From positions 1 to 30,863 of the forward strand of contig DATIFK010000192.1 in NCBI GenBank assembly GCA_035455265.1: a stretch of DNA of 30,863 nt, given 5' to 3'. Under the pieces are notes generated by a model. It saw only the letters and a program-made list of their open reading frames with translations, had not been told where the DNA came from and did not search any database. Source of the stretch: MGOM01 sp035455265 (GTDB lineage Bacteria; Chloroflexota; Anaerolineae; Anaerolineales; E44-bin32). Positions 24,093 through 30,863 of this stretch are shown here, piece after piece (positions within the stretch are counted from its first letter, which is position 1; every line of letters starts with the position of its first letter). The position numbers and the translations under genes are program-made.

Positions 24093-24488
24093 ATGCTGAC
24101 ACGTCAATCTGAACTGCAACGCGTCCTCGGCAGCCTCGCCGACGATTTGCCCGAGCCTCATTGGGTCGCTCTGGTGGACCAAAACGGGCTGATCGTGTCC
24201 TGTGTGCCTCCGGAACCGCCGATCGACACCGACCGCATCGCCGCCATGACGGCCGCCTCCGCTCAGACAGCTGAGCGGGTCCTGCGCGAGATGGAAGGTG
24301 GCAAGCTCCGCATGGCGATCGTCACCGGGTCGTCACGGCAGCATCTAACGGTCTACTTGAGCCGCGAGCGCCTTCTGTCGATCGGATTGCGGCCGGAGGT
24401 GCCGGCGCAAGACGTCGTTCCTCCTTTGACGCGCTGGGTCCCCGAGCTGGTGGGGGTCCTGACGAAACGCTTCGTGGAGGAAACCTGA
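24093..24488 (+). CDS. Roadblock/LC7 domain protein
   Basis: A 131-aa protein of the roadblock/LC7 superfamily, small alpha-beta proteins that bind or regulate Ras-like GTPases (MglB is the best-known bacterial example). Typical is the N-terminal helix SELQRVLGSLADDLPEPHWVALVDQNGLIVSC, then a second helix (AAMTAASAQTAERVLREMEGG), then the strand MAIVTGSSRQHLTVYL. Its usual partner, an MglA-like GTPase, is not present in this window. GAGAG lies upstream of the ATG at 24093; an in-frame ATG at 24072 has a poorer context. It precedes a lipoprotein and a receptor kinase on the same strand with a 123-base spacer, so a signalling role is plausible (inference). Confidence 0.82.
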   Translation: MLTRQSELQRVLGSLADDLPEPHWVALVDQNGLIVSCVPPEPPIDTDRIAAMTAASAQTAERVLREMEGGKLRMAIVTGSSRQHLTVYLSRERLLSIGLRPEVPAQDVVPPLTRWVPELVGVLTKRFVEET

Positions 24489-24490
24489 AA

Positions 24491-24560
24491 CCCTCGCCCC
24501 TGCGTCCCTCTCCCCTGCGGGGCCTTTCGGCCGCACGGCGGGAGGGGTGGAGGTGAGGGA
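24491..24560. repeat. Long imperfect palindrome between roadblock and lipoprotein genes
   Basis: CCCTCGCC... (24491-24520) and the partly complementary ...GGTGAGGG (24531-24559) surround GGCC-TTTC-GGCC at the centre. The arms carry several mismatches but keep matching CCCTC/GAGGG ends and TGCGG/CCGCA near the tip. It is likely a degenerate interspersed element or a terminator. Confidence 0.5.
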
Positions 24561-24611
24561 TGTCTCTCCCTCCGTCCTCGCCACAACTTCCTCGCAACGG
24601 GAGAACCAACG

Positions 24612-25760
24612 ATGAATGATCGGTATCGATCCTTGTTGCTGTTCCTGACCCTTGCGCTTGGAGCCTTGGCGTGCGGGTTCCCGTCACCGAGTCAGGCCCC
24701 GACGGCCATTGCCCCGGCGGCCACGGAACCATTGCCGCTCCCGACCGAACCGCCTCCGACGGCGGCGCCGGCTGCCGACATAGCCGCCGTAGTGGCCGGC
24801 GACGGGCAAGTGAAGCTGTATCGCCTCGATGGGACGCTGGCGGCGACTTGGGACGCCCCGGGCATCGACTGGCCGCGTCCGGACACGGTGCAGGTCGTCG
24901 GATCGTCGGTCTACTACATCAACGACGCTCCGGCCGTGACCGCCGTTTCGGAAAAGGGCGTGAGCGAGTTCGCCTACACCGCCACCCCCAACCTGACGGC
25001 CTTCACCGTCTCGCCGGATGAAGAGTCGATCGCCTGGTCGACGTCCACCTTCGGCGAAGCCGGCATCGAGACGGAGTTGTGGCGAGCCGCCATCGACGGC
25101 ACGGGGATGGAGATGGTCGCGTCGAGCGAGCCAGGCGATGCGTTCCCCGAGTACTTCGCTTTGGAACCGGTGGCCTTTGGATCGGACGGTCGTCTTGCCT
25201 ACGCCTGGCAGATCACCGGCATCGGCGGGTACATTCTGTTCTTCGGCTACTCCAGCCTGTATGCCTTCGACCCGGCGACCTCGGTTCACACCCCTCTCGC
25301 CCCATTGATCAGCGACTCGACTGGCCCGTGCTGGAGCGGTGTGCGGTCGGACCTGGCATTCGCTGTCGGCTACTGCCAGTGGCTGGATGGCGGTTTGGCG
25401 ATGCGAGAACGCAACCTCTCGACCGGCGTTGAGACGGTGTTCCCGACGTTTCCGGAACAGGGACAGGCGGGCGCCGGTGTCTACTCGCCCAGCGGCAACC
25501 GCTTGGCGTATGCCATCGCCCGCAGCAATCCCGACGACGAGGCCGGCCAGATCATCGTGCGCCTGTCACCCGATGCGGCCCCGGCTCCGATCGCTTCGAT
25601 CGCCAACGGCTATGCGGGCCGGCTGTTTTGGCTGGACGAGGATCGGTTGTTGGTCGGCGGAATGCAGAATGGGGTGGAGAGCGTGTTCCTTGTCGGCCTG
25701 GACGGCATCCTGACAAAGGTCGCCGATGGTTCGCTAGCCGGTTGGATGCGCCTGCCGTAA
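24612..25760 (+). CDS. Lipoprotein with beta-propeller-like repeats
   Basis: A 382-aa exported lipoprotein. The signal peptide MNDRYRSLLLFLTLALGALAC has Cys21 as the probable lipid site, with a slightly unusual lipobox (ALAC, not LxAC). A Pro/Ala/Thr linker (about 23-54) follows. Then come repeated strand-rich units such as VKLYRLDGTLAATWDAPG, GSDGRLAYAW and YSPSGNRLAYA. These resemble WD40/TolB-like beta-propeller blades, suggesting a ligand- or protein-binding propeller. No catalytic motif is visible. GGGAGA precedes the ATG. It ends 23 bases before the receptor kinase start, so the two are almost certainly co-transcribed and may form a sensor pair (inference). Confidence 0.82.
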   Translation: MNDRYRSLLLFLTLALGALACGFPSPSQAPTAIAPAATEPLPLPTEPPPTAAPAADIAAVVAGDGQVKLYRLDGTLAATWDAPGIDWPRPDTVQVVGSSVYYINDAPAVTAVSEKGVSEFAYTATPNLTAFTVSPDEESIAWSTSTFGEAGIETELWRAAIDGTGMEMVASSEPGDAFPEYFALEPVAFGSDGRLAYAWQITGIGGYILFFGYSSLYAFDPATSVHTPLAPLISDSTGPCWSGVRSDLAFAVGYCQWLDGGLAMRERNLSTGVETVFPTFPEQGQAGAGVYSPSGNRLAYAIARSNPDDEAGQIIVRLSPDAAPAPIASIANGYAGRLFWLDEDRLLVGGMQNGVESVFLVGLDGILTKVADGSLAGWMRLP

Positions 25761-25783
25761 CGGCGGCGCGGAAAGGGAGAGCC

Positions 25784-27421
25784 TTGGCCACGCAGGATCT
25801 CATCGGTCGCACCCTCGGCAAGTATCAAATCCTCGCCCGGCTCGGCCGAGGGGGCATGGCGGAGGTCTACAAGGCATTCCAACCGAGCCTGGACCGCTAC
25901 GTCGCCGTCAAGGTCCTGCATTCGTTTATGGCCGAGGACAAGGAGTTCCTGGGTCGTTTCCGCAGGGAGGCGAAGAACGTCGCCGCCCTGCGCCATCCCA
26001 ACATCGTCCAGGTGTTCGACTTCGATGTCCAGGACGAGCTGTACTACATGGTGATGGAGTACCTCGACGGCCCGACCCTGAGGACGCGCCTGGAAGCGCT
26101 GCATCAACGCGGGGAACGCCTGCCGCTGGGGGAAACGCTGCGGATCATCCGTGACGTCGGCTCGGCGTTGGCCTACGCCCACGCGCACGGCGTGGTCCAC
26201 CGCGATGTCAAGCCGGCCAACGTCATTCTCGAAACCTCGGGGCGAGTCATCCTGACCGATTTCGGCGTCGCCAAGATGCTGACGGGGACGCAGTACACCC
26301 AGGCCGGCACGGTGCTCGGGACGCCGGCCTACATGTCTCCGGAGCAGGGGCAAGGTCAACCGGGCGACGGCCGCTCGGATATCTACTCCCTGGGCGTGAT
26401 GCTGTACGAGATGGCTACGGGGCGGCTTCCCTACGACGCCGACACGCCGCTGGCCGTCGTCATGAAGCACGTCCATGACCCGCTTCCCCTGCCGCGCTCG
26501 GTCCTGCCCGAGCTCCCGGAGAGTGTCGAACGGGTCATCCTGCGGGCCCTGGCCAAGGACCCGGCTGAGCGCTACGACCGGGTCGAAACGATGCTGGCCG
26601 ATCTCGAGGGGGTGGAGCGAGGGTTGCAGGCACCGCCCGCGACCGCACGCCCACCGACGGGTCCCGCGGCGGCGCCCGCCGCGCCCAAGCGGAGCCGCGC
26701 CGCGCTGGCTGTCGGCGGAGGGCTCGGGGTCTTCCTTTGCCTGGGCGGCATCGTGGTCGTCGGCCTGGTGGCCGTGGGCTCCGGTTTCACCGATCGGTTG
26801 GTCGGCGGCCGCGCGACGGCCTCGCCGACGGCGGTGCCGCCGCCTCCAACCTTGACCCCCGGACCCGTCGGTGAAATCCTCCTCGAGGATGACTTCGCCG
26901 ATCCGTCGACCGGTTGGGATCGTGTTTCGGACAGCACCGGCGGAACCGATTACCAGGACGGCGCCTACCGGATCTGGCTCGACGAGAAGCAGCAAGATCG
27001 TTGGGCCAACCCCGGCGAGTCGTTCACCGATGTTCGCATCGACGTCGATGCCACGAAGGCCGGCGGGCCGGACGACAACGACTTCGGAGTTATCTGCCGC
27101 TACATCGACAACGACAACTTCTACGCCTTCTGGATCAGCAGTGACGGCTACTACGGAATTGTCCGCTATCTGAAGGGGGAGTTCCAGGTCCTCGGGGCCG
27201 AGGGGATGCAGCCCCACAACGTCATCGCGCAAGGTGAGGCCACCAACCACCTGCGGGCCGAGTGCGTCGGCTCCACCCTTCGGTTGTACGTCAACAACGA
27301 GCTGCTGGACAAGGTCGAAGACAGCTCGCATTCTGAAGGCGACGTGGGTCTGATGGCCGGGACGTTCGATGTGCCCGGCGTCGACATCCGGTTCGACAAC
27401 TTCGTCGTCCGGGCTCCCTAG
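25784..27421 (+). CDS. Transmembrane PknB-type Ser/Thr kinase with lectin-like sensor domain
   Basis: A 545-aa receptor kinase. The kinase domain spans about 13-275: GRGGMAEVY (21-29), Lys43, HRDVKPANV (139-147), DFG (159-161) and APE-like MSPEQ. After a Pro/Ala linker there is one transmembrane helix (about 306-330). The outer part (about 363-545) begins LLEDDFADPSTGW, contains FGVICRYIDNDNFYAFWIS and ends VDIRFDNFVVRAP. That pattern is typical of LamG/concanavalin-like (DUF1080-type) domains. The start is TTG at 25784, backed by GGGAGA about 4 bases upstream. The longer in-frame reading overlaps the lipoprotein gene and lacks such a signal. Active-site residues are intact, so the kinase should be active. 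The ligand is unknown. Confidence 0.9.
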   Translation: MATQDLIGRTLGKYQILARLGRGGMAEVYKAFQPSLDRYVAVKVLHSFMAEDKEFLGRFRREAKNVAALRHPNIVQVFDFDVQDELYYMVMEYLDGPTLRTRLEALHQRGERLPLGETLRIIRDVGSALAYAHAHGVVHRDVKPANVILETSGRVILTDFGVAKMLTGTQYTQAGTVLGTPAYMSPEQGQGQPGDGRSDIYSLGVMLYEMATGRLPYDADTPLAVVMKHVHDPLPLPRSVLPELPESVERVILRALAKDPAERYDRVETMLADLEGVERGLQAPPATARPPTGPAAAPAAPKRSRAALAVGGGLGVFLCLGGIVVVGLVAVGSGFTDRLVGGRATASPTAVPPPPTLTPGPVGEILLEDDFADPSTGWDRVSDSTGGTDYQDGAYRIWLDEKQQDRWANPGESFTDVRIDVDATKAGGPDDNDFGVICRYIDNDNFYAFWISSDGYYGIVRYLKGEFQVLGAEGMQPHNVIAQGEATNHLRAECVGSTLRLYVNNELLDKVEDSSHSEGDVGLMAGTFDVPGVDIRFDNFVVRAP

Positions 27422-27445
27422 ACCGTTCGGGAGCGGGCAAGCTCA

Positions 27446-27466
27446 CGCCTCGCCGCGGGCGAGGCG
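27446..27466 (+). terminator. 9-bp hairpin between the kinase and plsY
   Basis: CGCCTCGCC (27446-27454) pairs with GGCGAGGCG (27458-27466) around GCG. There is no T-run. It may limit transcription into plsY or stabilise the kinase mRNA. Confidence 0.45.
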
Positions 27467-27485
27467 GGGCGAAAGCGGGCGCACG

Positions 27486-28079
27486 ATGTGGAACGCCGTG
27501 GCGGTCCTGATCGCCGCCTATCTGTTCGGATCCGTTCCGACAGCCTTGATTCTTTCCCACATGATGGGCCGAGGGGATATCCGCCTGCTCGGCGACGGGA
27601 ATATGGGGGCGCGCAACGTCACCCATGTCCTGGGTTGGGGAGCGGGAGCTCTTGTCGCCGGCGTTGACTTCAGCAAGGGTGCCATTGCCGTCGCCGTGGC
27701 GCGTCAGCTCGACTCGGTGTCCTCGTTGCAGTTGGCCGCCGGGATCGCAGCGGTCCTCGGACACGACTTCCCGATCTGGGCCGGTTTCCACGGCGGTCAG
27801 GGGATGGCGACGAGCCTGGGCGTGCTGTCGATGCTGATGCCCGAGTCGACGCTGTGGGGCATGGCGTCTTTCGGCGCAACCTACCTCGTCACCCACATCT
27901 TCGAGCTGAGCGCCGGTGTCGGGCTGGGGCTGCTGGTCTTCCTCGCCTGGCGCGCCGGCCAGCCGCTGGAGTGGGTCGGCTACGCCGCGCTGCTCTTCGT
28001 GTCGATCCCTCTCAAGAAGTGGATGGACCTGCCGCGACGGCGGGCGCTCATCCACCTTCGCCAGCAAGAGCGCGGCTAG
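27486..28079 (+). CDS. plsY: PlsY-like glycerol-3-phosphate acyltransferase, divergent
   Basis: A 197-aa polytopic membrane protein of the PlsY family, which acylates glycerol 3-phosphate with acyl-phosphate to start phospholipid synthesis. Motif 1 is YLFGSVPTALIL (12-23), motif 2 DIRLLGDGNMGARNVTHVLG (31-50) and motif 3 GHDFPIWAGFHGGQGMAT (92-109). Two departures from typical PlsY are visible. Motif 2 reads GDGNMGARN instead of GSGNIGATN, and the nearly invariant Lys of GGKGxAT is Gln105. Activity may be altered, or this is a lineage-specific subgroup. The ATG at 27486 follows a weak ribosome site; longer in-frame readings overlap the kinase end. It is 64 bases after the kinase, across a hairpin. 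Confidence 0.85.
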   Translation: MWNAVAVLIAAYLFGSVPTALILSHMMGRGDIRLLGDGNMGARNVTHVLGWGAGALVAGVDFSKGAIAVAVARQLDSVSSLQLAAGIAAVLGHDFPIWAGFHGGQGMATSLGVLSMLMPESTLWGMASFGATYLVTHIFELSAGVGLGLLVFLAWRAGQPLEWVGYAALLFVSIPLKKWMDLPRRRALIHLRQQERG

Positions 28080-28604
28080 GCATCTCGCGGATCGGTAGGA
28101 CTCCGGAGCGCGCCTACGAGTTTCCTCGACCGACGCAATGCGACCCTCTTGGTGAGGATGAGTCACTGCAACCCGCCCGGGAAATTGGTGTAGTGTAGAG
28201 AACGAGGGGGACCGCGATGCCCCTTTCGCCTCCAAGATCGTGCCTGAGGCGAGAGCATCGGAGCCCCAAAGCAAACGGGCACCCTGGATCCACCCCCTCG
28301 ACACGCTCCTGTCGGGCTCCGATGCTCAGATCCCCTCGCGGAGCCGACACCTTTTGGCGGCGAATAGTACGGCCCCTCCAACCCCCCGCCACGCGAGCAC
28401 GATCGTGACTCGCGAAAGTCCCCATCAGAGATCTGGTCGCGCGCGTGGTCATCCCTGTGGCCGGCGTCGGCTTGATTTTGGGTTCCCTGCTTCTCCGGAG
28501 AAGGAGGCAACGGAAAAACCGCCGCGGATCCTCGGCCGCGGCGCCAGAGGAGACATCGGCTGCGGATGGAGGGCTCTCGCTGCACCTGGAAAGTGAGGAG
28601 AACC
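28080..28604 (+). other. 525-base region without a convincing gene
   Basis: It contains the 14-bp inverted repeat described separately. It also has an in-frame stretch at 28412-28555 reading like a C-terminal membrane anchor (VIPVAGVGLILGSLLL followed by RRRRQRKNRR) with no matching upstream gene, and a good Shine-Dalgarno-like GAGGGGGA before an ATG at 28217 whose 63 codons look non-coding. Decayed gene remnants are the most likely explanation. Confidence 0.4.
28253..28327. repeat. 14-bp perfect inverted repeat in the plsY-CPBP gap
   Basis: GAGCATCGGAGCCC (28253-28266) and its exact complement GGGCTCCGATGCTC (28314-28327) flank 47 bases. It may be the tips of a small decayed element or a long RNA hairpin. 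I see no target-site duplication. Confidence 0.7.
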
Positions 28605-29552
28605 ATGATCTCCAGCATCGATCGCAGACGCATCTTCATCTTCGTGGCCATTGCCTATGGAGGCTCGATTGCCCTGGGCTTGGCGGTCTACTTCACCGGT
28701 GGGATCGGAAATCCCCCCTTCGACCTGTCGCGGTCGGCGTTCGCCCTGATGGCAGGGTTGATGTTCGTACCCCTGGTCGCGAATATCGTCACCCGACTGG
28801 TCACCCGCGAAGGCTGGTCGAACACCCTTCTTCGCCCGAACTTCCGCCGCGGCTGGCGCTTCTACCTGGCAGCCTGGTTCCTTCCGGTCCTGGCGACCAT
28901 TCTGGGCGGGGTCATCTACTTTCTGCTGTTCCCGAGTCGCTTTGACCCATCCATGACGTCGATGCGAGAGATGGGAGCACTCCCCGAGGATATGAATGCG
29001 GGGATGTATCTCCTCGTCCAGGTGGGCAGTGTCCTTTCTGTGGCCGCGGCTGTCAACCTGCTGCTGGGCTTTGGCGAGGAGTTCGGGTGGCGGGCGTACC
29101 TTCTGCAGAAGTTGATGCCGCTCGGATCACGCAAGGCCGTGCTGCTGGTGGGCGTGATCCATGCCGTCTGGCACTACCCGCTTGTCTTCATGGGATACGA
29201 GTATGGGTTCAGCTATTGGGGTGCGCCGGTAGTTGGGCCCATGATATACGTGGTGTTCGTACTGTGGCTGAGTGTGTTTCTTGCTTGGGTCACCCTGCGC
29301 AGTGGCAGCGTCTGGCCCGCGGCCCTTGGTCACGGTGTGATCAACGCCTCGGCCTTGCTGATGCGCGCCTTTGTGGGGGGAGATCCGCACTGGTTGACCG
29401 GCCCCCAAACGATGGGGATCGTCGGAGGGCTGGGGTATGCCCTGCTGGCCCTGCTGATCTTCTTCAGCGCCCGGGGCCTGGCGCCGATCGCCAGCCCGGC
29501 GCCGGCAGTGCCCAAACTCGGTCGAGAGGCGCCGCAAGGAGCGGCCATCTAG
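28605..29552 (+). CDS. CPBP family intramembrane metalloprotease
   Basis: A 315-aa membrane protein with about seven or eight helices and the three motifs of the CPBP (CAAX protease and bacteriocin-processing) family. These are EEFGWR (158-163), HAVWHYPL (186-193) and LGHGVIN (about 247-253). Glu158, Glu159, His186 and His190 are the expected zinc ligands and catalytic residues. Bacterial members cleave or protect against peptides, including self-immunity to bacteriocins; the substrate here is unknown. AGGAG 4 bases before the ATG at 28605 fixes the start, rejecting an in-frame ATG at 28566. No bacteriocin precursor was seen nearby. Confidence 0.9.
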   Translation: MISSIDRRRIFIFVAIAYGGSIALGLAVYFTGGIGNPPFDLSRSAFALMAGLMFVPLVANIVTRLVTREGWSNTLLRPNFRRGWRFYLAAWFLPVLATILGGVIYFLLFPSRFDPSMTSMREMGALPEDMNAGMYLLVQVGSVLSVAAAVNLLLGFGEEFGWRAYLLQKLMPLGSRKAVLLVGVIHAVWHYPLVFMGYEYGFSYWGAPVVGPMIYVVFVLWLSVFLAWVTLRSGSVWPAALGHGVINASALLMRAFVGGDPHWLTGPQTMGIVGGLGYALLALLIFFSARGLAPIASPAPAVPKLGREAPQGAAI

Positions 29553-29582
29553 CGAGCCAGCTGTTGGAAGCCGCGCATAGGT

Positions 29583-29634
29583 GTAGGGGCGAAGCACCCC
29601 TCGTTTCCCTCGGGACGTCGTGCTTCGCCCCTAC
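29583..29634. repeat. Dispersed palindrome, copy 2 (TAGGGGCGAAGC family)
   Basis: The arms GTAGGGGCGAAGCAC (29583-29597) and GTGCTTCGCCCCTAC (29620-29634) are 15 bp and enclose 22 bases. The outer 13 bp are identical to copy 1 at 4992-5019. It follows the CPBP gene and could terminate its transcript. Confidence 0.8.
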
Positions 29635-29671
29635 GTTCGCTTCCCGGCCTCGCGAATCCCCGCCTTCTGCA

Positions 29672-29700
29672 TTGACCTGTTGACGGTTCTCCCCTAGACT
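29672..29700 (+). promoter_or_regulatory. Promoter giving a leaderless comM transcript
   Basis: TTGACC (29672-29677), 17 bases, TAGACT (29695-29700). Only 6 bases separate the -10 from the GTG at 29707, so the transcript should begin at or within a base or two of the start codon. No Shine-Dalgarno is present, which agrees. Confidence 0.6.
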
Positions 29701-29706
29701 AGCTCT

Positions 29707-30771
29707 GTGCTCGCCAGGGTCCACTCCTGCGCCATCGTCGGGCTGGAGGGGGCAATCGTGGAAGTAGAAGTGGACACGGCGCGCGGGCTCCCCTCCTTCG
29801 CGATTGTGGGCTTGCCGGACGCGGCCGTCCAGGAAAGCCGCGAACGGGTCCAGGCGGCGATCAAGAACGCCGGCCTGGTGTTCCCGCGTCAGCGCTTGAC
29901 GGTGAACCTGGCGCCGGCCTCGCTGCGCAAGGAGGGCCCGGCCTATGACCTCCCGATCGCGCTGGGCGCCCTGATCGCCTCGGGTCAGATCCGCGACGAG
30001 GCCCTCGACGGCGCCCTCGTCGTCGGCGAGTTGTCGCTCGACGGGTCGGTGCGACACGTGGCCGGCTTGCTGCCGATGGCGGCCCTGGCCAAGGCCGGAG
30101 GGTTCCGCCGGATGTTCGTCCCGGCCCCGGACGCGTCGGAGGCGGCGCTCGTCGACGGGGTGGAGGTCATCCCGGTCGAGTCGCTGACGGGCCTGGCGAA
30201 CCATCTCTCGGGCGTCGTGCCCATTCCGGTCCACCGGCCTCCGTCATGGCCCGAGCCGGAGCCCGACGGCTCGTCGGACTTCCGCGAGGTGCGCGGCCAG
30301 GAGCACGCGAAGCGGGCGTTGGAGGTGGCCGCGGCCGGCGGGCACAACGTCTTGATGGTCGGCCCTCCGGGCGCGGGCAAGACCCTGCTGGCTCGAGCGC
30401 TGCCATCGATCCTCCCGCCGCTTTCCACCGACGAAGCCCTCGATGTCACCCGCATCTATTCCGTCGCTGATCAGCTTCCGGGCGATACCCCGCTTGTCCG
30501 CCAACGTCCGTTCCGCGCGCCGCATCACACCATCTCGCACGCCGGATTGGTGGGTGGGGGAAACTGGCCGCGGCCCGGTGAGATCTCGCTGGCTCACCGC
30601 GGCGTACTTTTCCTGGATGAGCTGCCCGAGTTCGGGATGCGCGTGCTCGAAGTCCTGCGCCAGCCGCTCGAAGACAAAGTCGTGACCATCAGCCGGGCGC
30701 GGGGCTCGCTGTCGTTCCCGGCCAACTTCATGCTGGTCGCGGCCATGAATCCCTGGGCGTGCGGAGAGTAA
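29707..30771 (+). pseudogene. comM: ComM/YifB-like Mg-chelatase-type ATPase, truncated
   Basis: A 354-aa N-terminal two-thirds of a ComM/YifB-type AAA+ protein. ComM is a hexameric helicase promoting branch migration during natural transformation. The N-terminal Lon-like domain starts MLARVHSCAIVGLEGAIVEV with NLAPASLRKEGPAYDLPIA near 67-85. The AAA domain has Walker A GPPGAGKT (219-226), FRAPHHTISHAGLVGGG (269-285) and Walker B VLFLDE (300-305). Family proteins run to about 500 aa, continuing NPCPCGxxGD. Here the frame reads NPWACG then Glu and a TAA stop. I find no continuation in any frame of the 92 bases that follow. It is therefore probably disrupted, by insertion, rearrangement or a contig-end artefact. 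The GTG start is supported by family N-termini. Confidence 0.75.
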
Positions 30772-30863
30772 TCGCGTTTCGGGGCTGAGCTTGGGGCGGA
30801 TCTGGTCAGCCTGACGAGCGTTATCGGAAACCTACGATTCCAAGCTCCAAGTGGAGCCGATGA
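30772..30863. other. Unexplained tail after the comM break
   Basis: The 92 bases from the premature stop to the window end encode nothing ComM-like in any forward frame. A small GCTCCA-AG-TGGAGC palindrome sits at 30844-30857. It could be the end of an inserted element or foreign sequence joined in assembly. Confidence 0.4.

Noticed and set aside
25610..27331. 573-codon frame opposite the receptor kinase
   Set aside because: Shadow of a well-supported kinase; the peptide is compositionally biased and begins within the ectodomain code.
28163..28651. 162-codon minus-strand frame in the plsY-CPBP gap
   Set aside because: It spans the inverted repeat, runs into the CPBP start and is low in complexity (Arg, Ser, Gly, Pro).
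1..30863. CRISPR array, prophage, restriction or toxin-antitoxin system
   Set aside because: I saw no regularly spaced direct repeats and no cas, phage structural, methylase or toxin-like genes; the window is mainly core metabolism, replication and signalling.

Overview
The window is a GC-rich, gene-dense bacterial chromosomal segment. No gene identifies the organism. A Chloroflexota (Anaerolineae-like) background is my inference, from a DnaD-like protein beside a double-ATPase DnaC-like loader, PknB-type kinases with TPR or lectin-like tails, Thr/Pro-rich lipoproteins and a divergent PlsY. The window starts inside fabF and ends just past a prematurely terminated comM-like gene.

Layout. (1) 1-1400: minus-strand fabF (partial) behind a 65-aa two-helix membrane protein with a strong sigma-70 promoter, then a small plus-strand basic protein ending in a perfect hairpin. 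(2) 1605-4967: complete sdhABCD operon for the membrane succinate dehydrogenase/fumarate reductase, closed by a 13-bp palindrome that recurs at 29583-29634. (3) 11288-5070, minus: a 1299-aa kinase / degenerate cyclase / AAA ATPase / TPR protein, a translationally coupled unknown protein, a TIGR01777-type epimerase and an aldo/keto reductase. (4) 11566-13343, plus: a 99-aa basic, possibly DNA-binding protein and a lipoprotein in a visibly less GC-rich patch. (5) 17744-13442, minus: bifunctional-nuclease-family protein, DnaB helicase, DnaD-like protein, tandem DnaC-like loader and tRNA-Glu(TTC), a replication-initiation cluster. (6) 19589-17940, minus: GT-C-like membrane protein, divergent from an ADP-forming acyl-CoA synthetase (19819-21951). 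(7) 23862-21985, minus: PfkB kinase plus PsuG, a pseudouridine catabolic pair. (8) 24093-30771, plus: roadblock/LC7 protein, lipoprotein, receptor-type Ser/Thr kinase, PlsY-like acyltransferase, a 525-bp stretch without a convincing gene, a CPBP protease and comM.

How it fits together. The sdh genes feed electrons to quinone. The dnaB, dnaD-like and dnaC-like genes would load the replicative helicase. The two kinase loci are signalling modules, each with an uncharacterised partner next to it. Several promoters were readable by eye, and two shared -10 types recur (TAGAAT and TGCTAYGRT). The features most worth follow-up are the fused double loader, the kinase with a probably dead cyclase domain, the disrupted comM with an apparently leaderless promoter, and the dispersed palindromes.
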